From: Bog-473 sp963717455
Lineage (GTDB): Bacteria > Actinomycetota > Acidimicrobiia > Acidimicrobiales > RAAP-2
NCBI GenBank assembly: GCA_963717455.1
Contig: OY970336.1
Location: 4,402,001 to 4,466,000 of the forward strand
Direction of reading: 5' to 3'
Length of the DNA stretch: 64,000 nt
Positions 1-8,889 of the stretch are shown in pieces. A program made the translations under genes and the position numbers. The notes under the pieces were generated by a model. It did no database searches. It was given only the letters and a program-made list of their open reading frames with translations, and was not told the origin of the DNA. Numbering within the stretch: position 1 is the first letter of the stretch; every line of letters starts with the position of its first letter.

Positions 1-1210
1 CAGCGATGCCCTGCTCCACCCCGACGAACACGACAGTCAGGAGCGTGACCGCAGCCAGGGCGAACTCGAAGCGGTTGAAGCGGTAGATGGCGAGCAGGTC
101 GTTGACGTTGAACAGCCGCAACGCGACGAAGATGAGGATGGCGGCCAGCGTGGCCAGGGGCACGTCCTTGAGCACGCCCGCGAACGGGACGAGGACGACG
201 ACCGCCGCGGCGGCCCCGAGAGCGGCCGCCTGCGTCCGGCCTCCCGCCGTGGCGACGGCCCCCGTGCGCGGCGGGCTGGCATTGACCGGGAAGGCGCCCA
301 CGATGCCGGCCACCACGCTGCCCGCACCGGCGCCCAGGAAGTCGCGGCCCGGGTCGACGTCGTAGCCACCCCGCTCGGCGAAAGCGCGCGTCGTGACGGC
401 GGTCTGGGTCACGACGACCAGTGCCACCACTGCGGACAGCGGTGCCAGGCTGCGCACCGCCGACCACGTCAGGCCCGTCAGCCCGAAGTGCGGTACTCCG
501 GTCGTGATCGCGCCCAGGACGGCGACGCCGTGGCTCTGGAGGTCGAGCGCGCCGACGAGCGCCGTGGAGACGACGAGCCCGATCAGCGCGGCCGGGATGC
601 GGCGGTTGGCGCGGGCGCTGACGAGCATGATGGCCAGGACCCCGATGCCGATGGCGAGCGACCATCCGTTGATCTCGTCGAGGTGGGTCAGCACGTAGAC
701 GAGGTCGTGCTGGTTCGTGCCCGTCGTGGGGGGCAGTCCGAAGAACTCGGGCAGCTGGTGGGCGATGATGATCACGGCGACACCGGACATGAAGCCGGTG
801 ACGATGGGGGTCGAGAGGAATTCGGCGATCCACCCGAGACGGAGGATGCCAACCAGCATCACGATGACCCCGACCATCACGGCCAAGATCCCCACCAGGT
901 CGATGTAGCGGGGCGAGCCGGTCAGCGCGAGGGCGGCCACCCCGGCCGCGAACAGCGGCGCGATCGTCGAGTCGGCTCCAACCGACAATTGCGGGTTCGA
1001 ACCGAGGAGGGCGAAGAGCACGGTCCCGGCGACGAAGGCGTAGAAGCCGGTGACGGGTGGCATGCCGGCCAGCCGGGAGGTCGCCAGCTGCTCGGGCACG
1101 GCGATGACGAGCAGCGTGATGCCTGCCACCAGGTCCGCGCTCGCCCAGGAGCGCTGGTATCCCCGCAGGGACGTGAACAGCGGCAGTTGCACCGCGACAT
1201 CATCGCCCAC
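1..1210 (-). CDS. SulP-family (SLC26-like) anion permease, partial
   Basis: The 3' end lies outside the window; about 403 N-terminal codons are visible. The start is taken as GTG at 1210, after a GGCGGAG-like ribosome site; no ATG fits the frame. The early sequence reads FTSLRGYQRSW, DLVAGITLLVIAVPEQ and then SVGADSTIAPLF, the order expected of the transmembrane core of SulP transporters. The last visible stretch, LTVVFVGVEQGIA, matches the family near the end of the membrane domain. SulP proteins are multi-pass inner-membrane anion transporters (sulfate, bicarbonate or others); the substrate cannot be told here, and the STAS domain would lie off-window. It is divergent from the decarboxylase at 1318. 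Confidence 0.85.
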   Translation of the reverse strand, partial: MGDDVAVQLPLFTSLRGYQRSWASADLVAGITLLVIAVPEQLATSRLAGMPPVTGFYAFVAGTVLFALLGSNPQLSVGADSTIAPLFAAGVAALALTGSPRYIDLVGILAVMVGVIVMLVGILRLGWIAEFLSTPIVTGFMSGVAVIIIAHQLPEFFGLPPTTGTNQHDLVYVLTHLDEINGWSLAIGIGVLAIMLVSARANRRIPAALIGLVVSTALVGALDLQSHGVAVLGAITTGVPHFGLTGLTWSAVRSLAPLSAVVALVVVTQTAVTTRAFAERGGYDVDPGRDFLGAGAGSVVAGIVGAFPVNASPPRTGAVATAGGRTQAAALGAAAAVVVLVPFAGVLKDVPLATLAAILIFVALRLFNVNDLLAIYRFNRFEFALAAVTLLTVVFVGVEQGIA

Positions 1211-1317
1211 CGGCCGCTCCGCCAGATTGGACCCAATTGAATAGTCTCGGGTCAGACGGTCGAGGTGCTGCGGCGGCCCGCGCCACGTGCCCATCCGCCC
1301 GAAGGAGGCCCGCAACC

Positions 1318-2712
1318 ATGAGCGACTACCCCTATGCCGACCGCTTCCCCATCCACCGCTCGCTCCCCGAGCAGGGCACGAGCCGCGACGAGGTGCTGGC
1401 GGAGCTTCACACGATGGCCACCGAGGAGGACGCCTTCTGGGAGACGGGCAAGTGCTCGGGCACGATGTACTGCGGTGACCACGACCACTACCACTTCATG
1501 AACGAGGCCTTCGGCCTGTTCGCTCACGTCAACGTCCTGCAGCGCGACATGTGCCCGAGCGCGACCAAGTTCGAGGCCGAGATCATCGCCATGGCCCTCG
1601 GTCTGCAGTCCGGTGACACGGCGGTCGCAGCCGGCGACGACCCCTGCGGCCTGGTCACCACCGGCGGAACGGGCAGCATCCTGCACGCGATCCTGGCCTA
1701 CCGCGAGTACGCGGCCCAGGAGCGGGGTGTGACGCGACCCAACATGGTCAAGCCCGAGACCGCCCACCCCGCCTTCGACAAGGCCTGCCACCTCTTCGGG
1801 ATCGAGTTGCGGCGCGCGCCGGTCGACCCGGTCACGACCCAGGTCGACGTGGACTGGGTGCGCGACCACGTCGACGACCAGACCGTCGTCCTCATCGGCT
1901 CGGCCTGCAACTACGGCTACGGCACGGTCGACCCCATCGGCGACCTCTCCGACGTCGCGCTCGAGCGCGGTGTGGGGCTGCACGTCGACTCCTGCCTCGG
2001 CGGGTTCATCCTTCCGTTCGGCCGCGAGCTCGGCTACGACATCCCCGCGTTCGACTACGCCGTCCCGGGCGTCACCTCCATGTCCGCCGACACACACAAG
2101 TACGGGTACGCCTTCAAGGGCTCGTCGGTGGCCAGCTTCCGCTCGAAGGCGCTGCGCAACGCGCAGTATTTCTACCTGACCGATTGGAGCGGCGGGAAGT
2201 ACACCTCACCCGGCATGGAGGGCTCGCGCTCGGGCGGGCTCATCGCGGCCACCTGGGCCTCCATGGTGCAGCTGGGACACGCCGGGTACCTCGGCTACGC
2301 GCGCCAGATCTTCGAGACCTCCTTCGCCATGCAGGAGGCGGTGAGGTCGCACCGCGAGCTGCGCCTCGTCGGCAGGCCCACCTTCCTGTTCTCCTTCACT
2401 TCGGACGAGTTCGACATCTACCACGTGAACGACTTCATGCGGACGAGGGGGTGGCGCTTCAACGGACAGCAGTATCCCAATGCGCTCCACATGGCGGTGA
2501 CCCGGCCGCAGACGCAGCCCCAGGTGGTGCGCGAGTTCGCGGACGACCTGGCCGATGCCGTGGCCTACGCCCAGGAGCACGCCGCCGAGGCCCCGAAGTC
2601 CGGAGCCATCTACGGTGGGATCGCCGGCGGCATGACCGAGGCGGCCGACGAGTTCATCCGCGCCGTCATGGCCGACATGCTCGACGGGCAGTCCTCCATC
2701 CCGCCCAAGTGA
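1318..2712 (+). CDS. PLP-dependent decarboxylase/lyase, sphingosine-1-phosphate lyase-like
   Basis: A 464-residue group II PLP-dependent decarboxylase fold enzyme. The ATG at 1318 is preceded by GAAGGAGG about 10 nt upstream, so it is preferred over in-frame starts further up. The Schiff-base lysine is expected at residue 261 in the motif SADTHKYGYAFKG, and a cofactor-region Asp lies in HVDSCLGGF. The overall pattern, including TGGTGSILHAILAYRE, is closest to sphinganine/sphingosine-1-phosphate aldolase-like proteins rather than to glutamate decarboxylase. In a bacterium the substrate could be a phosphorylated long-chain base or an amino acid; this is not decided by the sequence. The stop overlaps the next start by 4 nt, so the two genes are probably co-translated. 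Confidence 0.85.
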   Translation: MSDYPYADRFPIHRSLPEQGTSRDEVLAELHTMATEEDAFWETGKCSGTMYCGDHDHYHFMNEAFGLFAHVNVLQRDMCPSATKFEAEIIAMALGLQSGDTAVAAGDDPCGLVTTGGTGSILHAILAYREYAAQERGVTRPNMVKPETAHPAFDKACHLFGIELRRAPVDPVTTQVDVDWVRDHVDDQTVVLIGSACNYGYGTVDPIGDLSDVALERGVGLHVDSCLGGFILPFGRELGYDIPAFDYAVPGVTSMSADTHKYGYAFKGSSVASFRSKALRNAQYFYLTDWSGGKYTSPGMEGSRSGGLIAATWASMVQLGHAGYLGYARQIFETSFAMQEAVRSHRELRLVGRPTFLFSFTSDEFDIYHVNDFMRTRGWRFNGQQYPNALHMAVTRPQTQPQVVREFADDLADAVAYAQEHAAEAPKSGAIYGGIAGGMTEAADEFIRAVMADMLDGQSSIPPK

Positions 2713-3314
2713 CCCCAGCGAGGACCGGCAAGCCCACCGGCTGGGTCGCCGGGTGCACGGCGGCGCAGGCGGCGCTGGACGCCGCGCTCGCCGGGTTGGA
2801 CGACGCGACGGCTCGCCGGCCCAGCCTGCTGCCGGACTGGACCATCGGGCACGTGCTGACGCACATCGCCCGCAACGCCGACAGCGTGGTCTGGCGCCTC
2901 GAGGGCGCGGCGAGGGGCGAGCTGCGCGACCAGTACCCGGGAGGCCTGGAGCAGCGGAGGGCGGACATAGAGGCCGGGGCGGGGCGGTCCGCTGCCGTGT
3001 TGGCCGCCGACGTCCACCAGACCTCGGCAGCCGTCGAACAGGCCATGGCCGGGCTCCCCGACGCGGCCTGGGACGCCCCGTCCCGCACCTCGCGCGGCGT
3101 GGTGGAGAGCTCGCGCGACGCGCTCTTGTCCCGCTGGCGCGAGGTCGTGGTCCACCACGGCGATCTCGGCCTCGGCGCCGTCCCGCTCCCGCCCGGGCTG
3201 ATCGACGCGTGGCTGCCCCGTGAGCTGCCGCGGCTGGCCGAGCGGGCCGACCAGGCGCGGCTCCTGTCGTGGATCATCGGCCGGGGCGAGCCGCCGGTCC
3301 TGGCGGCGTGGTAG
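2709..3314 (+). CDS. Maleylpyruvate isomerase-family (DinB-like, mycothiol-dependent) protein
   Basis: 201 residues starting at GTG 2709, which overlaps the preceding stop as GTGA. The N-terminal half has the four-helix DinB/MDMPI pattern: LLPDWTIGHVLTHIARNADS supplies a metal-binding His, and a second His lies in EVVVHHGDLGLG. These match the metal sites of mycothiol-dependent maleylpyruvate isomerase, a thiol-dependent isomerase of gentisate breakdown found in actinobacteria. Many family members have unknown substrates. Coupling to the upstream decarboxylase suggests a shared pathway, but this is inference. Confidence 0.8.
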   Translation: MTPARTGKPTGWVAGCTAAQAALDAALAGLDDATARRPSLLPDWTIGHVLTHIARNADSVVWRLEGAARGELRDQYPGGLEQRRADIEAGAGRSAAVLAADVHQTSAAVEQAMAGLPDAAWDAPSRTSRGVVESSRDALLSRWREVVVHHGDLGLGAVPLPPGLIDAWLPRELPRLAERADQARLLSWIIGRGEPPVLAAW

Positions 3315-3347
3315 CCGGTGCGCCCGCTCGCAGCGGGCTGCGCAGCT

Positions 3348-4358
3348 CTAGCCCGATATGAACGCGTTGCCCGACCGGTCCACCGCGACGCAGTAGGTCG
3401 TCGAGGGGCACGAGATGCCGGTCAACGCATGGCCGTCGTCGATCAGGGTCCCGGTGCTCCACGCCGTCCCGTTCCAGCCGAACACGCGCCCGATGGAGTC
3501 GACGGCCCGGCAGAAAGTCACGGTCGGACAGGACACGCCGGTAAGCCCGGAGGCGTCGGTGCCGGTGACCGGTGGCTCGGTCGCGATGGGCGCCGGCGCG
3601 CTGAAGCCCAGGCCGTTCCAGGTCAGCACGCTCCCGGAGCTGTCGACCAGGACGCAGAAGGCCGCCGTCGCACAGGACACCGCGTTGAGCTGGCCCTGGG
3701 CGTCGAGGTTGTTGGGCTGCGTCCAGGTGCGGCCGTTCCACACCGAGGGCCCGCCCTCCGCCGCGACGCAGAAGGTCGGGGACACGCACGAGATCTGGTT
3801 GGCGGCGCCCCAGGCACCGAGGTTGCCGGACCAGCCCTGCCCGTCGAATGCGAAGGCATTGCCCTCGCCGTCGATCGTCATGCAGAAGGTCGGGCCGGTG
3901 CAGTCGATGGCGGTGATGCCCTGGGCGGCCGGGAGGGTGGCCGGAGCCTGCCACGTCGAACCGTTGAAGAAGGCGACCTGGTCGGTGTTCGGCGCGGCGG
4001 CGCAGAAGCCGGCGCCGGCGCACGACAGGTAGGACACGCCTTGCGGCGAGGGAGCGGGGACGGCCGGCCCGAGGGCCGTGACCTTGTCGAAGAAGAGGCG
4101 ATAGGTCTGGCCGCTGGCCGCACCCGCCAGGCAGGCGGCCGGCGCAGGGCACGAGACGACGGTGAGGCTTGCGCCCGGCGCGACGTGGATGGGCTTGGAC
4201 CACGTGCCTGCGGGCGCCGCGGTCGTCGGGGTGCTCGTCTGCGCGGTCGTCGTCGTCGACGCGCTCGAGCCGGCGGGACTCCGACTGCATCCCACGAGCA
4301 GGAGTGAGAGTGCAGCGACAACCAGCGCCGCCGCGAACGGTCCCGCCCGCCCCCGCAC
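3348..4358 (-). CDS. Secreted lipoprotein with SCP..FC..D..G..W repeats
   Basis: 336 residues. The N-terminus is a lipoprotein signal with lipobox LLVGC, followed by a Ser/Thr-rich linker (about residues 27-48). The rest is roughly seven repeats of a 40-45-residue unit with the pattern ISCPSxTFCxAVDxxGxxxxWNGxxW, the cysteines spaced so that each repeat can make a disulfide. Such repeats are probably a beta-propeller on the cell surface; this is inference from periodicity. No enzyme motif is visible. It lies 14 nt downstream of the Lrp-type regulator and in the same direction. A related but non-lipidated repeat protein is encoded at 17639-19723. Confidence 0.8.
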   Translation of the reverse strand: MRGRAGPFAAALVVAALSLLLVGCSRSPAGSSASTTTTAQTSTPTTAAPAGTWSKPIHVAPGASLTVVSCPAPAACLAGAASGQTYRLFFDKVTALGPAVPAPSPQGVSYLSCAGAGFCAAAPNTDQVAFFNGSTWQAPATLPAAQGITAIDCTGPTFCMTIDGEGNAFAFDGQGWSGNLGAWGAANQISCVSPTFCVAAEGGPSVWNGRTWTQPNNLDAQGQLNAVSCATAAFCVLVDSSGSVLTWNGLGFSAPAPIATEPPVTGTDASGLTGVSCPTVTFCRAVDSIGRVFGWNGTAWSTGTLIDDGHALTGISCPSTTYCVAVDRSGNAFISG

Positions 4359-4372
4359 CTACCCGGCCCGCA

Positions 4373-4852
4373 CTACTTGGAGACCGGGAGGCCACTCGTC
4401 TCGAGGGCCCGGTGGCGCGACCACGTGTCGAGGACGATGAGCGTCTTGGTGCCGGTGACCCGGCCCCGGCGGCGCAGCTGCTCGATCACGTGGCCCAGAC
4501 GCTCCACGTCGGGTACCTGGAGCCAGACGAGCGCGTCGGGATCGCCCGCCGTCGTGAACACCGCCTGCACCTCGGAGAGCTGCATGGCCGTCTCCTTGAT
4601 CTCCTGGAGGTCGGCGGTGCCGGCGAAGCGCACCTCGGTGAAGGCCTGGATGGGACGCCCGGCCTTGCGATGGTCCACGACCACGGTGTAGCCGGCGATC
4701 ACGCCGGTGCGCTCCAGGCGTTCGATGCGGCGCGTCACGGCAGAAGCTGACAGCGAGACCTGCTCGCCGATGTCGGCCATCGTCCGGCGGGCATTGTGTG
4801 ACAACAACTCGATGATCTGGTGATCGATCGGATCAAGCTCCTCTGTTCCCAT
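4373..4852 (-). CDS. Lrp/AsnC-family transcriptional regulator
   Basis: 159 residues, the usual length for the family. Residues 5-60 form the AsnC-type helix-turn-helix (LDPIDHQIIELLSHNARRTM, then ASAVTRRIERLERTGVI), and residues 70-145 form the RAM ligand-binding/oligomerisation domain. These proteins bind DNA as dimers or higher oligomers and respond to amino acids or related small molecules. The regulated gene is not evident. The next gene downstream, a surface lipoprotein, could be co-transcribed because only 14 nt separate them. Confidence 0.92.
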   Translation of the reverse strand: MGTEELDPIDHQIIELLSHNARRTMADIGEQVSLSASAVTRRIERLERTGVIAGYTVVVDHRKAGRPIQAFTEVRFAGTADLQEIKETAMQLSEVQAVFTTAGDPDALVWLQVPDVERLGHVIEQLRRRGRVTGTKTLIVLDTWSRHRALETSGLPVSK

Positions 4853-4948
4853 GGCCAGAAGCCTAACGAAAGTGGGTTCGTCTGCACGTTCAGTGCACCA
4901 GAGGCGCCGACGCGCCGTCTCCGTTGCGCGTGCGTTGTCGGGAGGGTC

Positions 4949-5529
4949 TCAGGGTTCCCGTCGGTGGACCGACACTGCGTAGCGGCCGGGCGCTGTGAAA
5001 GGCTGGCGGTCCCACGTCGACGAGCGGTCCTCGAGCACGAGCCCGGCACGGGCGGCCAGGTCGTCGTGCTCGGTCGGCCCGAAGGCTCCGGGGTGGACGG
5101 CGTAGCCGGCGACGAGTCGTCCGCCGGGAACCAGCCATCGTGTCGCGTTGGCGATGACCCGACCCTCGGTGCCGCGAGGCACGAAGATGAGGACGTTGCC
5201 GGCCATGACCACGATGTCGAAGGTTCGGCCCAGTTCGAGCTCGGGGTCGGTCAGGTCCCCCTCGACCCATTCCAGGCCGGGTGCCTTCGCCGCGCCACTT
5301 CGAGCATGGCGGGATCGACGTCGACGCCGAGGACCTCGTGGCCGCGGCGGCTGAGCTCGATCGCCACCCGGCCGGTGCCACAGCCCGCATCGAGGACCGA
5401 GCCCGGGCCGTACGAGTCGACGAGCGCCGCTTCGCCGTGCACGTCCATGCCGCTCGCGGCAAGGTCGTCGAAACGGCGGTCGTATGCCGCGCCACGGGGA
5501 ACGTTGCTCTGCTGCCAAGAGCCGGGCAC
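4949..5529 (-). pseudogene. Class I SAM methyltransferase with a single-base frameshift
   Basis: Start ATG 5529. The first half contains SAM motif I (SVLDAGCGTGRVAIELSRRG) and motif II (VLGVDVDPAMLEVARRR), then leaves the frame near 5290. The second half continues in another frame from about 5290 to 4949 with GLEWVEGDLTDPEL, FDIVVMAGNVLIFV and WLVPGGRLVAGYAV. One missing base in the CGGCGAAGG stretch reconciles both into a normal methyltransferase of about 193 residues. Either the gene is freshly broken or the assembly has an error; the rest is undamaged. The methyl acceptor is unknown. It lies directly downstream of the secreted protein gene at 5537. Confidence 0.85.
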
Positions 5530-5536
5530 CTCTGGC

Positions 5537-6292
5537 CTACGGGATGGACGTGCCCCCCGGCAGAGTCTGGGTGGTCGCGCCGGCGGGAAGGCTGAAGAGG
5601 CTGGAGGGCGGATGGGACGAGTACTTCGTCAGCTTGAAGTAGCTCGAAGAGGAGGCCGCGCCCGAGTAGGCCAGGATCCCCTGCTTGGTCACGCAGTACT
5701 TGCCACCCTTGCCCCGCACGGTGACGGTGACGCAGGTCGAGGGCTGCCCCGCGAAGGTGGCGGAGGACGACGACACCTTGATCCCGAGCAGCCTCGAGAC
5801 GAGTCCCTGCTTGGCCTCGGCAAAGGCCTGCAGCGCCCCAGTGGTGCTGAAGGCGTCCTCGAGCCCGAGCAGCGGGTTGGAGCCCTTGACCGAGATGCAC
5901 TGCAGCGAACCCTTGGACGTGGTCGTGGTCGTGGACGCGCCAGAGTTCCCGGAGTTGCCGGAGCTCTCCGTGTTCCCCGTGTTCCCCGAGTTCCCGCTCG
6001 ATCCCGCGTTGGACGAGCAATAGTAGGTCGTCTTCCCGTTGTTGACGACTTCGCCACTCGACGTCGAGAAGTTCGACTTGGGGGGCGATTGGGCGATCGT
6101 CACCGTGGTGGTCTGCCCATTGCTCACCGACGTGTACTGGGCCAGGTAGGTCAGGTTCTTCGAGCGGTTGATGCTGTTCGTCAACGCCTTGAGGTTGGGC
6201 GGAGATGCCTTGCCTGACGCCGGGAGCGGCGGCAGGAGCACGAGGGCCCCGAGACCGAGGGCGACGGTCATGGTGACGAGGCGTGTTCGCAT
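5537..6292 (-). CDS. Secreted protein with Gly-Asn-Ser/Thr low-complexity segment
   Basis: 251 residues from ATG 6292. A signal peptide is visible (basic MRTR, hydrophobic core, cleavage near PASGKA). The mature part resembles a small lipoprotein-like fold split by a low-complexity stretch around residues 98-120 made of SGNSGNTGNT-type units plus a run of threonines. Pairs of cysteines (YYCSS, LQCISV, STCVTVTV, KYCVTK) suggest disulfides outside the cell. No catalytic motif is seen. A similar Gly-Asn-Ser/Thr segment appears in the decayed gene at 53387-54229. Function unknown. Confidence 0.75.
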   Translation of the reverse strand: MRTRLVTMTVALGLGALVLLPPLPASGKASPPNLKALTNSINRSKNLTYLAQYTSVSNGQTTTVTIAQSPPKSNFSTSSGEVVNNGKTTYYCSSNAGSSGNSGNTGNTESSGNSGNSGASTTTTTSKGSLQCISVKGSNPLLGLEDAFSTTGALQAFAEAKQGLVSRLLGIKVSSSSATFAGQPSTCVTVTVRGKGGKYCVTKQGILAYSGAASSSSYFKLTKYSSHPPSSLFSLPAGATTQTLPGGTSIP

Positions 6293-6382
6293 GCCCGAAC
6301 GGTAGCCCGCACCACCTCCAGGGGGGTGCATACGGCCCTGGGCGAGGAAGGCGGCGAGCCGGCCCTCGCTAGGGTGCACGTC

Positions 6383-7168
6383 GTGTGTCTCCTCGTCGTC
6401 GCGTCGCAGTTCGTGCCGGGCGAGCCCCTGATCGTCGGCGCCAACCGCGACGAGGTGCTGGAGCGGCCGGCGAGGCCCATCACCGTGCTCGACGTGGGGC
6501 CTCCCCGGGTCCTGGGCGGGCTCGACGAGCTTTCGGGCGGCACCTGGCTGGCCGTCAACGAGCACGGCGTGTGCGCCGGCCTGACCAACCAACCGCTCGG
6601 TGACGCCAAGGACCCGACCAGGCGATCGCGGGGCGAGCTGCCGCTCGTCCTGGCCGGCCGCGAGAGCGCCCGCTCCGCCGTCGACGCGTTCCTCGGGGCG
6701 TACCGGCCCGAGGACTACAACGGTTCGTGGCTGCTCGTGGGCGACCGCACCTCCCTCTACTTCATCGACTTCACCGGGGTGACGGATCCGGCGGCAGTGC
6801 CGCTCCCGCCGGGGATCCACGTCCTCGAGAACCGGGCGCTCGGAGAGCCCTCGCCCAAGGTCGACCTGGTGCGCGAGGTGCTCGGCTCGCCGGTCGACGG
6901 CGACGCGGTGGACGGGGCGTTCCGCCGCGTCCTGGCCGACCACCGCATCCCCGAAGGTGACGAGCGCCCCAACGCGGCGAACTGCGTCCATCTGGAGGGG
7001 TTCGGGACACGATCCTCGTGCATCATCCGCGTGCCCGACGGCAGCACGCTGCCGCGGCTGTGGGTGGCCGACGGACCTCCGTGTGCCACGCCTTACGTTG
7101 AGGCGGGCGACCTGTGGAGGCGCCCCGTGGCCACCTTGCCCGTTCAGTCGCGGACGAGCGGCTTGTAG
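6383..7168 (+). CDS. NRDE/TANGO2-family protein
   Basis: The family signature ANRDE is present near the N-terminus (PLIVGANRDEVLERPARP), followed by LGGLDELSGGTWLAVNEHGV and LTN, all typical. The start is placed at GTG 6383 because that gives the conserved Met-Cys-Leu N-terminus; GTG 6374 and an upstream ATG at 6326 are alternatives. TANGO2-type proteins are cytosolic or organelle-associated, and their biochemical role (haem or lipid handling has been proposed) is unsettled. The 3' end overlaps the convergent ettA gene by about 25 nt. Confidence 0.85.
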   Translation: MCLLVVASQFVPGEPLIVGANRDEVLERPARPITVLDVGPPRVLGGLDELSGGTWLAVNEHGVCAGLTNQPLGDAKDPTRRSRGELPLVLAGRESARSAVDAFLGAYRPEDYNGSWLLVGDRTSLYFIDFTGVTDPAAVPLPPGIHVLENRALGEPSPKVDLVREVLGSPVDGDAVDGAFRRVLADHRIPEGDERPNAANCVHLEGFGTRSSCIIRVPDGSTLPRLWVADGPPCATPYVEAGDLWRRPVATLPVQSRTSGL

Positions 7169-8823
7169 CGCAGCCGGTGGGGCTGGTCGGCCTCGAGGCC
7201 GAGGCGCCTGTGCCGGTCCGCCTCGTAGTCGCTGAAGTTGCCCTCCCACCAACGGACCTCGGAGTCCCCCTCGAAGGCGAGCACATGGGTGGCGATCCGA
7301 TCGAGGAACCAGCGGTCGTGGCTGATGACGACGGCGCACCCCGGGAACGAGAGCAGTGCGTCCTCGAGGGCGCGCAGCGTGTCGACGTCGAGGTCGTTGG
7401 TCGGCTCGTCGAGCAGCAGGACGTTGCCGCCGCTGCTCAGCACCTTGGCCAGCAGCACCCGGTTCCGCTCGCCTCCGGAGAGCTGGCCCACCTTCTTCTG
7501 CTGGTCGCTCCCCTTGAAGCCGAACCCGGCCACATAGGCGCGGCCGTGCAGCTCTCGCCCTCCCACGACCAGCCGGTCCACGCCTCCCGTGACCTCCTCG
7601 AACACGGTGGCGTCGGGCGACAACGACTCGCGCGACTGGTCGACGTAGGCGAGGTGCACCGAGATCCCCAGCGTCAGGGTGCCTGCGTCGGGCGGCTCCT
7701 CTCCGACGATCATCCGGAAGAGCGTGGTCTTCCCGGCCCCGTTGGGCCCGATGACCCCCACGATCCCGCCGGGCGGCAGGATGAACGACAGGTCGTCGAC
7801 GAGCAGGCGGTCGCCGTACGCCTTCACGACGTTCGCAGCCTCCACCACCTGGTCACCGAGGCGCGGTCCCGACGGGATGGACAGCTCCACCCGATCCGCC
7901 CGGCGTTCGGAAGCCTCGGCCTCGGCCACGAGGTCGTTGTAGGCAGTGATGCGCGCCTTCCCCTTGCTCTGGCGGGCCCGGGGTGACATGCGGATCCACT
8001 CGAGCTCGCGTTCGAGCGAGGCCTGACGGGCACGGTCGGCCTTCTCCTCCGCGGCGAGACGGGCCTGCTTCTGCTCGAGCCAGGACGAGTAGTTACCCTC
8101 CCAGGGGATACCCGCGCCGCGGTCGAGCTCGAGGATCCAACCGGCCACGTTGTCGAGGAAGTAGCGGTCGTGGGTCACGGCGACCACCGTGCCCGGGTAG
8201 TCCTGGAGCATCCGCTCGAGCCAGGCGACCGACTCGGCGTCGAGGTGGTTCGTCGGCTCGTCGAGGAGGAGCAGGTCCGGCTTGGAGAGGAGCAGCCGGC
8301 ACAGCGCCACCCGGCGCCGCTCACCACCCGAGAGGGTCCCGACGTCGGCATCGCCCGGCGGGAGCCGCAGGGCGTCCATGGCGATCTCGAAGGTGCGGTC
8401 GAGCTCCCAGGCGCCGGCGGCATCGATCTTGGCCTGGAGGTCGGCCTGCTCGGCGAGCAGGGCGTCGATGTCGGCGTCGGGCTCGGCGAAGGCCGCGCAC
8501 ACCTCGTTGAACCGGTCGACCAGCTGCTTCGCCTCGCCGGCACCCTCGGCCACGTTGCCGGCCACGTCCTTGGACGGATTCAGCTGGGGCTCCTGGGGGA
8601 GGTAGCCGACCGTGAATCCCGGGGTCAGGCGCGCCTCGCCCGTGAACCCGTCGTCCTCGCCGGCCATGATCCGCAGCAGCGAGGACTTCCCCGAGCCGTT
8701 GGACCCGATGACCCCGATCTTCGCTCCCGGGTAGAAGGAGAGGTTGATGCCCTTCAGGACCTCACGGTCGGGGGGATAGAAGCGCTTGAGACCGCGCATG
8801 GTGTAGATGAATTGCGGCGCCAC
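7144..8823 (-). CDS. ettA: Energy-dependent translational throttle protein EttA (ABC-F)
   Basis: 559 residues with two ABC ATPase domains and no membrane segments, as expected of ABC-F proteins. First Walker A is GSNGSGKSS (residues 40-48), with signature LSGGERRR and Walker B LLLLDEPTNHLD; the second domain has GPNGAGKTT, LSGGERNR and LLLLDEPTNDLD. The N-terminus YTMRGLKRFYPPDREVLKGI is typical of EttA. EttA binds the ribosomal E site and gates the first peptide bond according to energy state. Length and motif order are complete. Confidence 0.95.
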   Translation of the reverse strand: MAPQFIYTMRGLKRFYPPDREVLKGINLSFYPGAKIGVIGSNGSGKSSLLRIMAGEDDGFTGEARLTPGFTVGYLPQEPQLNPSKDVAGNVAEGAGEAKQLVDRFNEVCAAFAEPDADIDALLAEQADLQAKIDAAGAWELDRTFEIAMDALRLPPGDADVGTLSGGERRRVALCRLLLSKPDLLLLDEPTNHLDAESVAWLERMLQDYPGTVVAVTHDRYFLDNVAGWILELDRGAGIPWEGNYSSWLEQKQARLAAEEKADRARQASLERELEWIRMSPRARQSKGKARITAYNDLVAEAEASERRADRVELSIPSGPRLGDQVVEAANVVKAYGDRLLVDDLSFILPPGGIVGVIGPNGAGKTTLFRMIVGEEPPDAGTLTLGISVHLAYVDQSRESLSPDATVFEEVTGGVDRLVVGGRELHGRAYVAGFGFKGSDQQKKVGQLSGGERNRVLLAKVLSSGGNVLLLDEPTNDLDVDTLRALEDALLSFPGCAVVISHDRWFLDRIATHVLAFEGDSEVRWWEGNFSDYEADRHRRLGLEADQPHRLRYKPLVRD

Positions 8824-8889
8824 GGCGACCAGTGTGCCCCATGGCCGTCCGGCGTCCGAACCGGCCCCCTCGAGAGAACCGGCGCGTCG

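Noticed and set aside
7114..7986. Long forward ORFs over ettA and similar antisense ORFs elsewhere
   Set aside because: They are shadows caused by GC-rich third positions; the opposite strand carries complete conserved proteins.
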